Below are positions 50,236-59,977 of a stretch of 64,000 nt of DNA, in pieces. Below the pieces are notes generated by a model. That model worked only from the letters and a program-made list of their open reading frames with translations. It did no database searches and was not told where the DNA came from. The first letter of the stretch is position 1; the number at the start of each line of letters is the position of its first letter. The translations under genes were made by a program, and so were the position numbers. Source of the stretch: Vitellaria paradoxa (lineage: Eukaryota; Streptophyta; Magnoliopsida; Ericales; Sapotaceae). Location of the stretch: positions 22,852,941 to 22,916,940 of the forward strand of contig CM034236.1 in NCBI GenBank assembly GCA_019916065.1, written 5' to 3'.

Positions 50236-50810
50236 ATATACACAGACGGAAGTAGGATCATAGACGCGGAGGTGATGAGGAAGTGATTGGAAGGAACTTT
50301 ATAACATAAATTGTTTCCAACAAAAAGTAAACACAGATAATAAAATAGAAAGAAAAGAGGAAGATAAAATTCTTACAAAAGATAATATTATTGAACAAGA
50401 GAATTCAACAACCAGCAGATAACAAGGTTCTTCTCATTCGTTCACTCTGCCGTTACATATAGGGGAAGGATGGTATTGATAGACCACTGGAGAGATTGAA
50501 TTCTTTTTTTTTTTTTCAACTTGCTACAGTACCCGACAGCTACAGTGACAGCTTGACAGACTGATTGCTACAGTGACATTGCTACAGTTACCGACATAAT
50601 AGTGATTGACACTACAGTACAGTACACTGCTACAGTACTTTGCTACAATACTTCTCAGATATTTTTACAGGCTTTTTGACAAAAATATAAGAACCAAAAG
50701 TTTTGATAGACAGCGGCCAGAATATCAGACAAAAGGACGCACTTTTTTATTGATTATACATCAGATATGCAGCTGGAAATGCGGGATAAGGCGCACGACT
50801 TGGTAGGGGT
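50236..50810 (-). promoter_or_regulatory. Viral intergenic/promoter region, left copy
   Basis: It holds several CTGTAGCA-like motifs (reverse complement TGCTACAG) between 50521 and 50656. Downstream on the minus strand is TATCAATA where the right copy has TATAAATA, so the TATA box has changed. A leader-like stretch continues to about 50236, ending beside TA-rich palindromic DNA. No initiator-Met primer site is seen. Confidence 0.55.
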
Positions 50811-51840
50811 CAGGAATTAATCACTTTTAGTGCTGCTGTGTTGGAGAAATTCTGGGGGTTCATCATCATCTGAAGGGTTATCTTGATCCAGAGGAAAGTA
50901 GGGACGCCAGCTGGGTCCTCGGCAGAAGATGTGAGAGATGTGGCGGTGCATGGTGATAGCACTGAGCATCTCTGTAATTTCAAAAGTATGATACTGTTTC
51001 TGGATGTGTTCAAACAGGGTCTGGATGAGCTTGGATTCATCTGAATGAGAAAACTTCCATTGGTAGTTAGTAACTAACTGATCAAGGGGAAGCTGATACT
51101 GTTATCTGTGGTTAAGCATAATCATGGTTTGGAGAAAGGGGAACCAATCAAGGTGGCGGTTTCTTCGGATGGTGTAGTTGGCTAGGTTGTGTTCATAATA
51201 AGCTCTGATATGCCCACAATTATGGAAATAGTAAAGGGAGATATTAGGGTTTAAGGATTGTGCAAGATGGGGATCATCAGGGGGATCGATTGGGAAAATG
51301 GTATCTGGTGGGAAAAAGACAGGTTCTTTTCTGAGGGTAATAAGGAAATATTTATGATAATGGGTTCTAAGTAATGCTAGCTATGTCTCAATAGGATGGA
51401 ACCAAGTTAGTAGGGTGAGGAGATTCCATGCTCGGGGGTTTGGGTTAGGTCTGGAATTAGGGAGGGTTGATTGTAATAAGTAGGCTGAGAGGGACCATGA
51501 ATCAAAGAGGAAGGGGATGGTATATTCTTCACAAAGATACCAGAAAAAGCATAATGCCTCTTTTGGTAAATTGTATTCGTTTCTGACTTGATACATGGTG
51601 AGGAAAGGGTTATCAACAGGAAAAATCAGACCTTTGAGACATAAACCATGTTTGGATATCAAGACGGTGAGGAACCTTAGCCAATTTAGTCTGGAATGGC
51701 TGGGTGGTGATCTTGTACGACTCATTATTCTGGATTGAATATCTGAAGGGAGATTGAATACAGGGAAGACGGGTTGGACAGGGATATGTGATGAATCTGG
51801 AGGATCTGGTGGGGGAGGATCTGGTTGAGGACCAGTAGAG
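50381..51840. repeat. Left arm of the viral inverted repeat (1.46 kb)
   Basis: The reverse complement of 54817-56292. Matching ends are GATAATATTATTGAACAAGA (50381) against its reverse complement ending at 56292, and ACCAGTAG (51831) against CTACTGGT (54819). By eye the arms differ by only a few per cent, with some indels. Confidence 0.9.
50820..51380 (-). pseudogene. Viral C-terminal/ORF2-like region, end part of left copy
   Basis: It continues the unknown region after a TAG stop at about 51381, where the right copy has TGG. More stops follow. The last block corresponds to the acidic end of the right copy. See the right-copy entry for what can be seen in this protein. Confidence 0.6.
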
Positions 51841-53195
51841 GAAGAGGGATGGTTTGGATCAGGGGTTATGGTACAAATGCAAGAAACAACTGAGTTAGTT
51901 TGGACTGGGTTTCTAGAAAGAAAATCTGCAAGAACATTTCTTTTTCCTTGAAGGTGTTTAACCTCAAAATTCCATTGAGAAAACCATTCTGCCCATCTGA
52001 GGAGTTGAGCATTAGGAAGTGTTTTCCCTTTGAGTTGAAGCATTTTTGGAAAGGAAGACATCCATTTCGACAAGAAATCTGCATCCAATGAGATGAAATT
52101 GGAACTTTTCAATACCTCGGTGAACAGCAAGAATTTCTTTGAATGTTGAATGATAATGTTGTTTAGAGGGTTTGAATTGTCCATTTGCATAAGCACAGAT
52201 ATTCCTTTTACCATTGGTATCAGTGAGAAGAGCAGCACCCCAGTGCTGGTTACTTGCATCTGTTTGAAGAATAAATTTGCTATCAGGGTGAGGAATTTGC
52301 AGAACTGGGAGTATCTTTGCTTTGGCTTTGAGAGATTGAACTGCCTTGGTTTGTTCATCTGTCCATTGAAAAGAATTTTTCTTAAGAAGCTTAGAGAGTG
52401 GGAAACAAACTGAGCAATTTTGGGGACAAAATCGCGCATGTAGTTCACAACTCCTAAGAATTGTTGAATTTGTTTGGCTGAGTTGAGTTGATTAGGGAAC
52501 TGGTGGAGATGGTGACAAATGTGAGGTTGAAGCTGGAATTTTCCTTTGGTGATTGTCATCCCTAGAAAATCAATAGTAGGTTGTCCGATAACCATCTTCT
52601 TTTCTGAAAGCATTACTCCATATTGAACAAGGAGGGATTGAAACTTTCCAAGCAGGTTTTGGTAATGTGCTTCTGTAGGTGAGAACAGTAGGATATCATC
52701 AATATAAATTAATGTGTCATATTCCAGGGGTTTAAAAATTTTCACCATAGCTCTTTGGAAGAATGAGGGTGCAATCTTCAGACCAAACGGCATAACAGTC
52801 CATTGGAAGTGGTGATTTGGAATACAGAAAGTAGTCTTGTGTCTTTCATCAGGGTGGATTCCCAGTTGCCAAAAGCCAGCCTTTAAATCAAAATTTGAAA
52901 ATATTTTTGCTTGAGCCAATCGTTTGAATAAGAACGGGCGGTTGGGCAAAGGGAATTTATCATCAAGCAGGAACTGGTTCAAGGGTTGGTAGTTGACGAC
53001 CAATCTCATTTTTCCTCGAACTTGTTCAGAGCGCTTGTTGACATAAAAAGCTTCACAAGCCAATTGGGAAACAGTGGGTTCAATAAGACCTTCAGCTTGG
53101 AGCTGGGAAAGTTCTGCAGTAGCTAGTTCATAGTGTTCAGGAGTCATTCCACTATGACTGGCTTTTGTTTTCTTCCCTACCCATCCATGATCCAT
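51381..53195 (-). pseudogene. Pararetrovirus reverse transcriptase-RNase H running into an unknown C-terminal region
   Basis: A 604-codon open frame on the minus strand. It starts near ASHSGMTPEHYEL, the usual entry to a caulimovirid RT, then shows KMRLVVNYQPLN, FDLKAGFWQL, VMPFGLKIAPSFFQRAM, YIDDILLFS (about codons 164-172; the catalytic YIDD is intact) and FLGMTI. RNase H should follow. Its first part, with the catalytic positions, is out of frame between about 52385 and 52090, while the end (WAEWFSQWNFEVKHLQGK, then LADFLSRNP) is back in frame. So two compensating shifts leave the frame open but would scramble RNase H. It then runs without a stop into a proline-rich stretch and about 120 residues of an unknown domain. 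Protease and everything upstream are absent. Confidence 0.85.
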
Positions 53196-54406
53196 TTTTT
53201 ACTATTCCTAAGCCTCAACCTTCTCTTTTTCAAACTAAACCCCCTCCTCAACCTCTTTCTACCTTTTCGTCAGAATATAACCCTTTCCAACCTTTGGTAC
53301 CTCCTTCCTTACCTTTGAGACCACCTAAACAAGCTTATAAACCAAAATCACACTTTTCCCACACACCTCCTACACCTTCTTCTCCCACTCCACCAACCCA
53401 ACCTGTTCCTGCTTCAGTCTCTACATCTCAACCCCACTTATCTAAGCAACCCATCAGCCTTTATCCAACAGTACCAGATACTACCACCCGCGCCTCTAGT
53501 AAAGCTCCAGTTATATTTCCTATTCAACCCCCCTCCTTAAATCCCATTTCTTCATTTTTACCAAGTAAGACCCTACAATCCCCACCTAAAAACCCAACCT
53601 TATTTGATCCAGTTTTCAATCTTTCAGAACTTGAAGATGTGGACAACCTAATCTCTTCATTGTCATCTTCTCCAGTGTCCAGTAACACTACTGACACGGA
53701 ATCCTCAATGCCTCAAAAATTATTTATGGTTAACCCTGGTAATGAAGGTATTTCTACCTTTCCTCTAGAAGGAGTCTCCCATGATGAACCTTTTAATGAA
53801 GAACCTGAAGTTGAATCCCCTGAACCTGCCACTTTGCCACAAACTCTTCCATCTGATGTAAAGAAACATTTCACTCTTGATGATGTCCCTCCCTCTAAAT
53901 GGCGAGATATCTTCTTTGAGATGCACTCATGGCTCCAAGCAGAAATGCACCACCCTGGTATGAATTTTGCTAACGCTCTTCAACGCCTTATAGCCAGATT
54001 CCAAGGCAGATTACGAGACTGGTGGAATGCTCTTGGAGAATACCGCCAGATGCAAGTTTACCAGGTTGCAAATATGGATTCATTCTTATCTCACCTTTAT
54101 AGTGAATTCTTGGGAATTCCAGACCATTTCATTACTCAAGCAAGAGAAGATTATTTACGCATGAAGTGTTGCTCCTTTGACAGAAAAGATTTAGAAAAAC
54201 ATTACAATCGGATGTCAAAGCTCTTCTATTTGCTAAAAGGAATGGATGATCCAAATCTCAAGCAAGTTTTTCTCAATTCTCTCCCTGAACCACTAGGGAA
54301 AGAAAGTGCTAAAGTCATGCAGACCCGAGGTCTTGAGCTCCAGGCAATCTCCCTTGGTGAAATTTATCAAATTTCTTTACAAGCCCTGGAACGCCTCTGT
54401 AATTAA
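53165..54406 (+). pseudogene. Pararetrovirus coat-protein region with proline-rich linker, right copy
   Basis: A 413-codon open frame on the + strand. The first 120 residues are very rich in proline, serine and threonine and look like the linker between movement and coat proteins. An acidic segment follows, then from about residue 235 a helical domain with KWRDIFFEMHSWLQAEM, RFQGRLRDWWNALGEYR and DSFLSHLYSEFLG, which resembles the capsid core of caulimovirids and other gag-like proteins. The movement protein is missing because the fragment begins at the head-to-head junction. The ATG at 53165 is only the first in the frame and probably not the viral start. It ends at TAA in 54404-54406. Confidence 0.7.
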
Positions 54407-54816
54407 AGAAAGTTCCTCTAGGATGTTGAAAGAACTGGCAAAAGATTAGGCTGTGCCTGTGACCGCCCCGACCTGAAGATCAAATGCTATGGTGATAACT
54501 GTGACTGTTCCACTAAAAAGCCCAGACATTTCAAGCGACGAACCTTCCGACGGACTCTTAAACTGAAAAGGCCCAAAAAAGTCAAATGGAGATTTTTTCG
54601 AAAAAAAGAAGTTCCCTGGCAGAGGCAAGTCCACTGATCGTTGTTTTGTCTGTGGTAAGCAAGGTCATTTTGCTAAAAATTGCAAAGATCACAAGAAAAA
54701 GACAAAACTTGTTGCTCAACTTGAAAATTTTGAATCCCTTGACTCCAGTGATCTTGAATCTCTCTTTTCCCTTGATGATGAGCCCAATGAAGAAACACTA
54801 TGTGCTATCTCTTACC
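54407..54816 (+). pseudogene. Viral basic region and CCHC zinc knuckle, broken frames
   Basis: After the coat-protein stop, frames show a cysteine cluster (CYGDNCDC), a basic stretch (HFKRRTFRRTLKLKRPKK) and, in a different frame at about 54643-54690, CFVCGKQGHFAKNC, a clear CCHC nucleic-acid-binding knuckle. A serine- and aspartate-rich stretch follows. Stops and a shift separate the parts. The virus's protease-RT-RNase H should follow but is deleted. Confidence 0.7.
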
Positions 54817-55840
54817 CTCTACTGGTCCTCAACCAGATCCTCCCCCACCAGATCCTCCAGATTCATCACATATCCCTGTCCAACCCGTCTTCCTTGTATT
54901 CAATCTCCCTTCAGATATTCAATCCAGAATAATGAGTCATACAAGATCACCACCCAACCATTCCAGACTAAATTGGCTAAGGTTCCTCACCGTCTTGACA
55001 TCCAAACTTGGTTTATGTCTCAAAGGTCTGATTTTTCCTGTTGATAACCCTTTCCTCACCATGTTTCAAGTCAGAAACGAATACAATTTATCAAAAGAGG
55101 CATTATGCTTTTTCTGGTATCTTTGTGAAGAATATACCATCCCTTTCCTCTTTGATTCATGGCCCCTCTCAGCCTACTTATTACAATCAACCCTCCCTAA
55201 TTCCAGACCTAACCCAAACCCCCGAGCATGGAATCTCCTCACCCTACTAACTTGGTTCCATCCTATTGAGACATGGCTAGCATTACTTAGAACCCATTAT
55301 CATAAATATGTTCTTATTACCCTCAGAAAAGAACCTGTCTTTTTCCCACCGGATACCATTTTCCCAGTCGATCCCCCTGATGATCCCCATCTTGCACAAT
55401 CCTTAAACCCTAATATCTTCCTTTACTATTTCCATAATTGTGGGCATATCAGAGCTTATTATGAACACAACCTAGCCAACTACACCATCCGAAGAAACCG
55501 CCACCTTGATTGGTTCCCCTTTCTCCAAACCATGATTATGCTTAACCACAGAGAATAATACCAACTTCCCTTTGATCAGTTAGTTACTAACTATCAATGG
55601 AAGTTTTCTCATTCAGATGAATCCAAGCTCATCCAGACCCTGTTTGAACACATCTAGAAACAGTATCCTACTTTTGAAATTACAGAGATGCTCAGTGCTA
55701 TCACCATGCACCGCCACATCTCTCACATCTTCTGCCGAGGACCCAGCTGGCGTCCCTACTTTCCTCTGGATCAAGATAACCCTTCAGATAATGATGAACC
55801 CCCAGAATTTCTCCAACACAGCAGCACTGAAAGTGATTAA
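54800..55840 (+). pseudogene. Viral unknown C-terminal/ORF2-like protein, right copy
   Basis: An open frame to 55558, then more of the same protein after stops at about 55556-55558 and 55655-55657, ending TESD and a TAA near 55840. It starts with a proline-rich run (DPPPPDPPD), then hydrophobic and aromatic-rich sequence with RLNWLRFLTVL, ALCFFWYLCEEYTIPF, PNPRAWNLLTLLTWF and CGHIRAYYEHN. No zinc knuckle, protease or known catalytic motif is seen. It has the size and position of the unknown second ORF described for florendoviruses, but in the left copy it is in frame with RNase H. Function not assigned. Confidence 0.6.
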
Positions 55841-56292
55841 TTCCTGACCCCTACCAAGTCGTGCGCCTTATCCCGCATTTCCAGCTGTATGTTTGATGTA
55901 TAATCAATAAAAAAGGGCGTCATTTTGTCTGATATTCTGGCCGCTGTCTATCAAAACTTTTGGTTCTTATATTTTTGTCAAAAAGCCTGTAAAAATATCC
56001 GAGAAGTACTGTACCAAAGTACTGTAGCAATGTATTGTAGCGTCAATCACTATTATGTCGGCAACTGTAGTAATGTCACTGTAGCAATCAGTCTATCACG
56101 GTAGCAATCAGTATGTCAAGCTGTCACTGTAGCAGTCGGGTACTGTAGCAAGTTGAAAAAAGAAAAAAAGAATTCAATCTCTCCAGTGGTCTATAAATAC
56201 CATCCTTCCCCTATATGTAACGGCAGAGTGAACGAAGGAGAAGAACCTTGTTATCTACTGGTTGTTGAATTCTCTTGTTCAATAATATTATC
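54817..56292. repeat. Right arm of the viral inverted repeat (1.48 kb)
   Basis: Partner of 50381-51840. It stops exactly where the copia LTR starts at 56293, so the homology originally ran further. Confidence 0.9.
55845..56292 (+). promoter_or_regulatory. Viral intergenic/promoter region, right copy
   Basis: AATAAA occurs at about 55905. Seven or so CTGTAGCA-like motifs lie at 56007-56151, a TATA box (TATAAATA) at 56192-56199, and a likely start of transcription about 30 bases on. The leader is cut by the copia LTR at 56293. The layout, repeated motif then TATA, is that of a pararetroviral full-length promoter. Confidence 0.55.
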
Positions 56293-57882
56293 TGTTGGCC
56301 CAAGGTTTATAAAGTTACTTTTATAATTGATTTTGATGATAACAAATATTGAATTAAATTTTCACAATAAATTTTCAAATAGACATTGTAAGAAATGTTA
56401 TAATTCATTTGATAGATTCAAGATAATAGAGTTGGAAGAGATTGATATTATTTTTTAGATATTTTCACATAATTTGGATGATGGAATAAAGGAATTTCAA
56501 AGTTGGGAGTAATAAAAATCAAAGTAAGATGAAGATTTGAACTAGAGGTTAACTCGGGTAAATAGAGAAATCAGATATATGTCAGTATATAGATGATATC
56601 TTAAGATCCAACGGTTCAATTATTATGAAATTTTAATATAGTAAACTAGACTTCTATATCTACAACTTTACCAAAGGGAAATTTTTGTGGATCTGACGTT
56701 AAGATATCAATACGTGAGTTGGAATATTAGTCATTACAGAAAGGTTTTTAATTCTGGATTCTGGAGCTAGTCTTAGTTTTTGAGACATAACTCATACTCT
56801 ACAGCTTTAAAAATTCTGATTTTTGGTGTGTGAAAAGAAGACTCAAAAAGCTACAACTTTTGTAGTTTTAAGTTTCTTCTAATTCTAAAAGTATCCTGGT
56901 GAAACGGAAGCTTAAACGGGAAACACAGATTCAGAATGTCAGAAAAAGCTATCAGAAGCTGGTCTCGGTTCAGAAGCCATATCTGACTATCTAAATGTTG
57001 GATGAAGCTCAAAATTGGACATGTGATAGCTGACTTATATATCTACAAAGTCTTTACTCTGAGGCAATGTCAGATTTGATCTTTATGAGCGTGAAAAACG
57101 GTCACAAATATATCTCAGAAAATCTGAATTTGAAAGACAGCATTGGAAGCAAGGAAATTCAATTTCTTTCAAGGGCAAAAGTGTCTTTTCACTTAGTAAC
57201 GGCCATTTGCAGATTTTTATCTATAAATAGAGCCTCAAACTCAGATTCAAGAAGTGGAAGAAGGCAAGAAAGAAGTACTTACAAAGAGATACAAGAAATT
57301 CCATAACTTTGCAAACATAGAGTGATTTCTTCTCACATTTGTGCTTCATCTTTCATATTCAACTTGTGAGAGTTTCTTTTTGATTTGATTGAGTTCTAAA
57401 CTCATCATTGTTGTTGTAAGAAAGGAAAATTTAAAGCCCTTTTAATTTGTGAGAGTTGGGTGAGCTCTTGTTGGTTTTGGTTCAAGTGTTAGGACCAAAA
57501 CAAGAGACTTTCTTTGAGAGAGACTTGTGTGAGTGATTTGGGGATAAAATCACTTGGGAAAGGTTTCTAGCACCTTGGGAAGCTAGTGTGTAATAAGCTC
57601 TTCAAAGAATAGTGGAGAAATCTCAAGGAAGGCCTTGGGGGACTGGATGTAGGCAACATTGAAGCCGAACCACTATAAATCGATTGTGTTTGCTTCTCTT
57701 CCCTTCTCTTTATATTTATTGCAAACACTAGCACTCACTCTTTATTCACAAATATTGAATAATTTTTTTTTGGTGCATTTTATATTCATCTTAACATATT
57801 TGTTTTAGGGTTGAAATTTTTATTTGTAAAATTTTTAAGCAACCTTATTCACCCCCCTCTAGTGTTGCTATTTGGGACAACA
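56293..57882 (+). mobile_element. 5' LTR of the copia element (about 1.6 kb)
   Basis: It begins TGTTGGCCCAAGG at the break in viral homology and ends GGGACAACA two bases before the primer site. TATA box TATAAATA at 57222-57229. A CCCCCCTCTAGTGTTGCTAT stretch near the 3' end is typical of SIRE-like LTRs. Confidence 0.8.
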
Positions 57883-57884
57883 AT

Positions 57885-57896
57885 TAGTATTAGAGC
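57885..57896 (+). other. Copia primer-binding site (initiator tRNA-Met, two mismatches)
   Basis: TAGTATTAGAGC against the usual TGGTATCAGAGC. Position right after the LTR supports the call. Confidence 0.75.
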
Positions 57897-57937
57897 AAGG
57901 ACTCTTATTTTGACTTAATCGTTAAAGAGTTAAAATC

Positions 57938-59143
57938 ATGGCAACATCTTTTGGTGCCTCCACTTTTGAAGGCCAATCAACCCACCGACCTGCTTTGTTC
58001 AATGGAACAAACTCTAATTATTGGAAGGCTAGAATGAGAATCTATGTTCAAGCCATTGATTATGGGTCATGGAAAGTCATATCTAATGGACCTTATGTTC
58101 CTTCTAAAACCGTAGATAGTAGGATTATTCCCAAGGATGAAAGTGAATGGACCGAAGCCGATGAAGCTAAAGTCCAATTAAATGCCAAAGCTATGAACAT
58201 GTTATATTGTGCACTTGACCATAATGAGTTTAATAGAATTTCTACATGTGAAACCGCTAAAGAAATTTGGGATAAATTAGAAGTCACTCATGAAGGTACT
58301 AATCAAGTTAAAGAGTCTAAAATTAGTATGCTTGTCCATCATTATGAATTGTTTAAAATGAAACCGGATGAGTCTATTTCGGAAATGTTTACTAGATTTA
58401 CCGATATTATAAATAGTTTGAAATCTCTTGGTAAAATCTATACTAATGTTGAAATGGTGAGAAAAATTCTTAGGTCTTTGCTAAAGGGATGGGAACCAAA
58501 GGTGATGGCCATCCAAGAAGCAAAAGATCTCACGAGATTGAGTTTAGATGAACTCTTGGGTTCTCTTATGACCCATGAGATTACTTTAAAAGCTAATGAG
58601 GAAGAAGACTCCAAAAAGAAGAAAGGAATTTCCTTCAAGTCCACATTTAATGATAAAAATGTGGATGAATCAAGTGATGAAGATGATGAAGACATTGCTA
58701 TGATCACTAGAAAATTCAAGAAATACATTAACAAAAAGAAGCAAGGTGGAAGAAAATTCCATAAGAAGGAGACAATCAAAGGAGACTCAAGTAAGAAAGA
58801 TATTATCATTTGCCATGAATGCAAAAAGCCCGGCCATATCAAGCCCGAATGTCCTCAACTCAAAAAGAGTTATAAAAAGGACAAAATGAATGCAATGGTG
58901 GCAACATGGGGAGATAGCGATGATAGTTCCTCCAATAATGAGTCACATGGAGAAGAAATTGCAAACATTTGTTTTATGGCTCAAGAAGAAAAGAATGAGG
59001 TATGTGAATCTTCTAATCAATTTACTTATGATGAACTTTTAAATGCTTTTGAAGATTTACATCATGAACTTAAGAAAATTGCTTCAAAGAATGTTTCTCT
59101 AAAAAATTGGTCTCTTCTCTTTCTCAAGAAAATGATGCTTTAA
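57938..59143 (+). pseudogene. Copia gag (capsid and CCHC), frameshifted at the end
   Basis: A 401-codon frame from ATG. It begins with RPALFNGTNSNYWKARM, the conserved start of copia gag, then IWDKLEVTHEGTNQVK, a capsid block with MLVHHYELFKM and SLLKGWEPKVMAI, and a CCHC knuckle CHECKKPGHIKPEC. A long acidic and lysine-rich region surrounds the knuckle. Near 59107 the frame is lost by one base and the protein continues in the next entry. Confidence 0.9.
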
Positions 59144-59586
59144 AGAAAGAAAATGAATTTTTAAAAAAGGAGCTTGAAACTAAAATCTTGATTCCAAATG
59201 AGCTCCAAAACAAAAATGAAACCTTAAAAAATCAAGTAGAGGATTTAACAAAATCTCTTGCAAAGTTTGTTAAAGGAAATGAAAACTTGGATATGATTCT
59301 TGGTAGACAAAGATGTGTTTTTAATAAAAGTGGAATTGGTTTCAATCCATCTAAAAAGCAAAAATTTTATAAGGATTTGTTTTGGAAAACATCTTCTAGT
59401 AATCATCATTCTGCTTGTCATTATTGCAATAATATAGGACATATTATTCATTCATGCCCTTATAGGAGAAAGACTTATAGTGGACCCAAAATGATGTGGG
59501 TTCCAAAGAAGAAAATGAATTTAGATGATGATATGTCTAACCTTCAAGGACCCAAGAAAATTTGGGTACCAAAAGTCAATGGTTGA
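59107..59586 (+). pseudogene. Copia gag, coiled coil and second CCHC
   Basis: Continuation of gag in another frame. It has a heptad-rich stretch (ENDALKKENEFLKKELE), then CHYCNNIGHIIHSC, a second zinc knuckle, then repeated MWVPK/IWVPK motifs. The two WVPK repeats near the gag-protease border are typical of SIRE-like elements. Confidence 0.8.
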
Positions 59587-59605
59587 TTTTCTCTTGTAGG
59601 TTTGC

Positions 59606-59845
59606 TTGAAATCTAAATCAAAGAGTGAAAGGTGGTTCCTTGATAGTGCTTGCTCAAGGCATATGACGGGTGATGCAACCATATTCACTTTTTTATCTTC
59701 TAAAAATAGAGGATTTGTCACTTTTGGAGACAATAGCAAAGGAAGAATTATTGGTATAGGTAACATTGGTAAACCTCAATTCCCTACTATTAAAAATGTA
59801 TTATTAGTTGAAGGTTTAAAACATAATTTGCTTAGTATTAGTTAA
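59606..59845 (+). pseudogene. Copia aspartic protease
   Basis: RWFLDSACSRHMTGD carries the copia protease DS-A/G motif (normally DSGCSRHMTGD; here the glycine is alanine). GFVTFGDNSKG and LLVEGLKHNLLSIS follow. The frame ends at TAA where a glutamine codon is expected, a C to T change. Confidence 0.8.
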
Positions 59846-59977
59846 TTATGTGATAAAGATAATCGTGTTATATTTGATCATTCCTATTGTATCATAGAGA
59901 ACATTAATGACCATAAGACATTATTTGTAGGGCATAGACATGAAAATGTTTATGCTGTTCATCTAAATGATTTATCC

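Larger units (their letters stand above)
50236..56292. mobile_element. Endogenous pararetrovirus locus (Caulimoviridae, probably florendovirus-like), two fragments head to head
   Basis: Two viral segments meet near 53165-53195 and read away from each other. The left one (minus) carries RT-RNase H, a C-terminal unknown region and the viral promoter region. The right one (plus) carries a proline-rich linker, coat protein, CCHC, the same unknown region and promoter region, but lacks protease, RT and RNase H. The shared part gives an inverted repeat. RT motifs are of caulimovirid type. The genus is a guess from layout and from insertion beside TA-rich DNA. Every reading frame has at least one defect, so this is an old, non-functional copy. 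Confidence 0.8.

Noticed and set aside
51900..52413. Plus-strand open frames inside the viral RT region
   Set aside because: Shadows of the minus-strand RT-RNase H frame.
50236..56292. An intact, replication-competent integrated virus
   Set aside because: Movement protein and protease are missing, RNase H is out of frame, and the coat protein and unknown region carry stops; neither fragment is a full genome.
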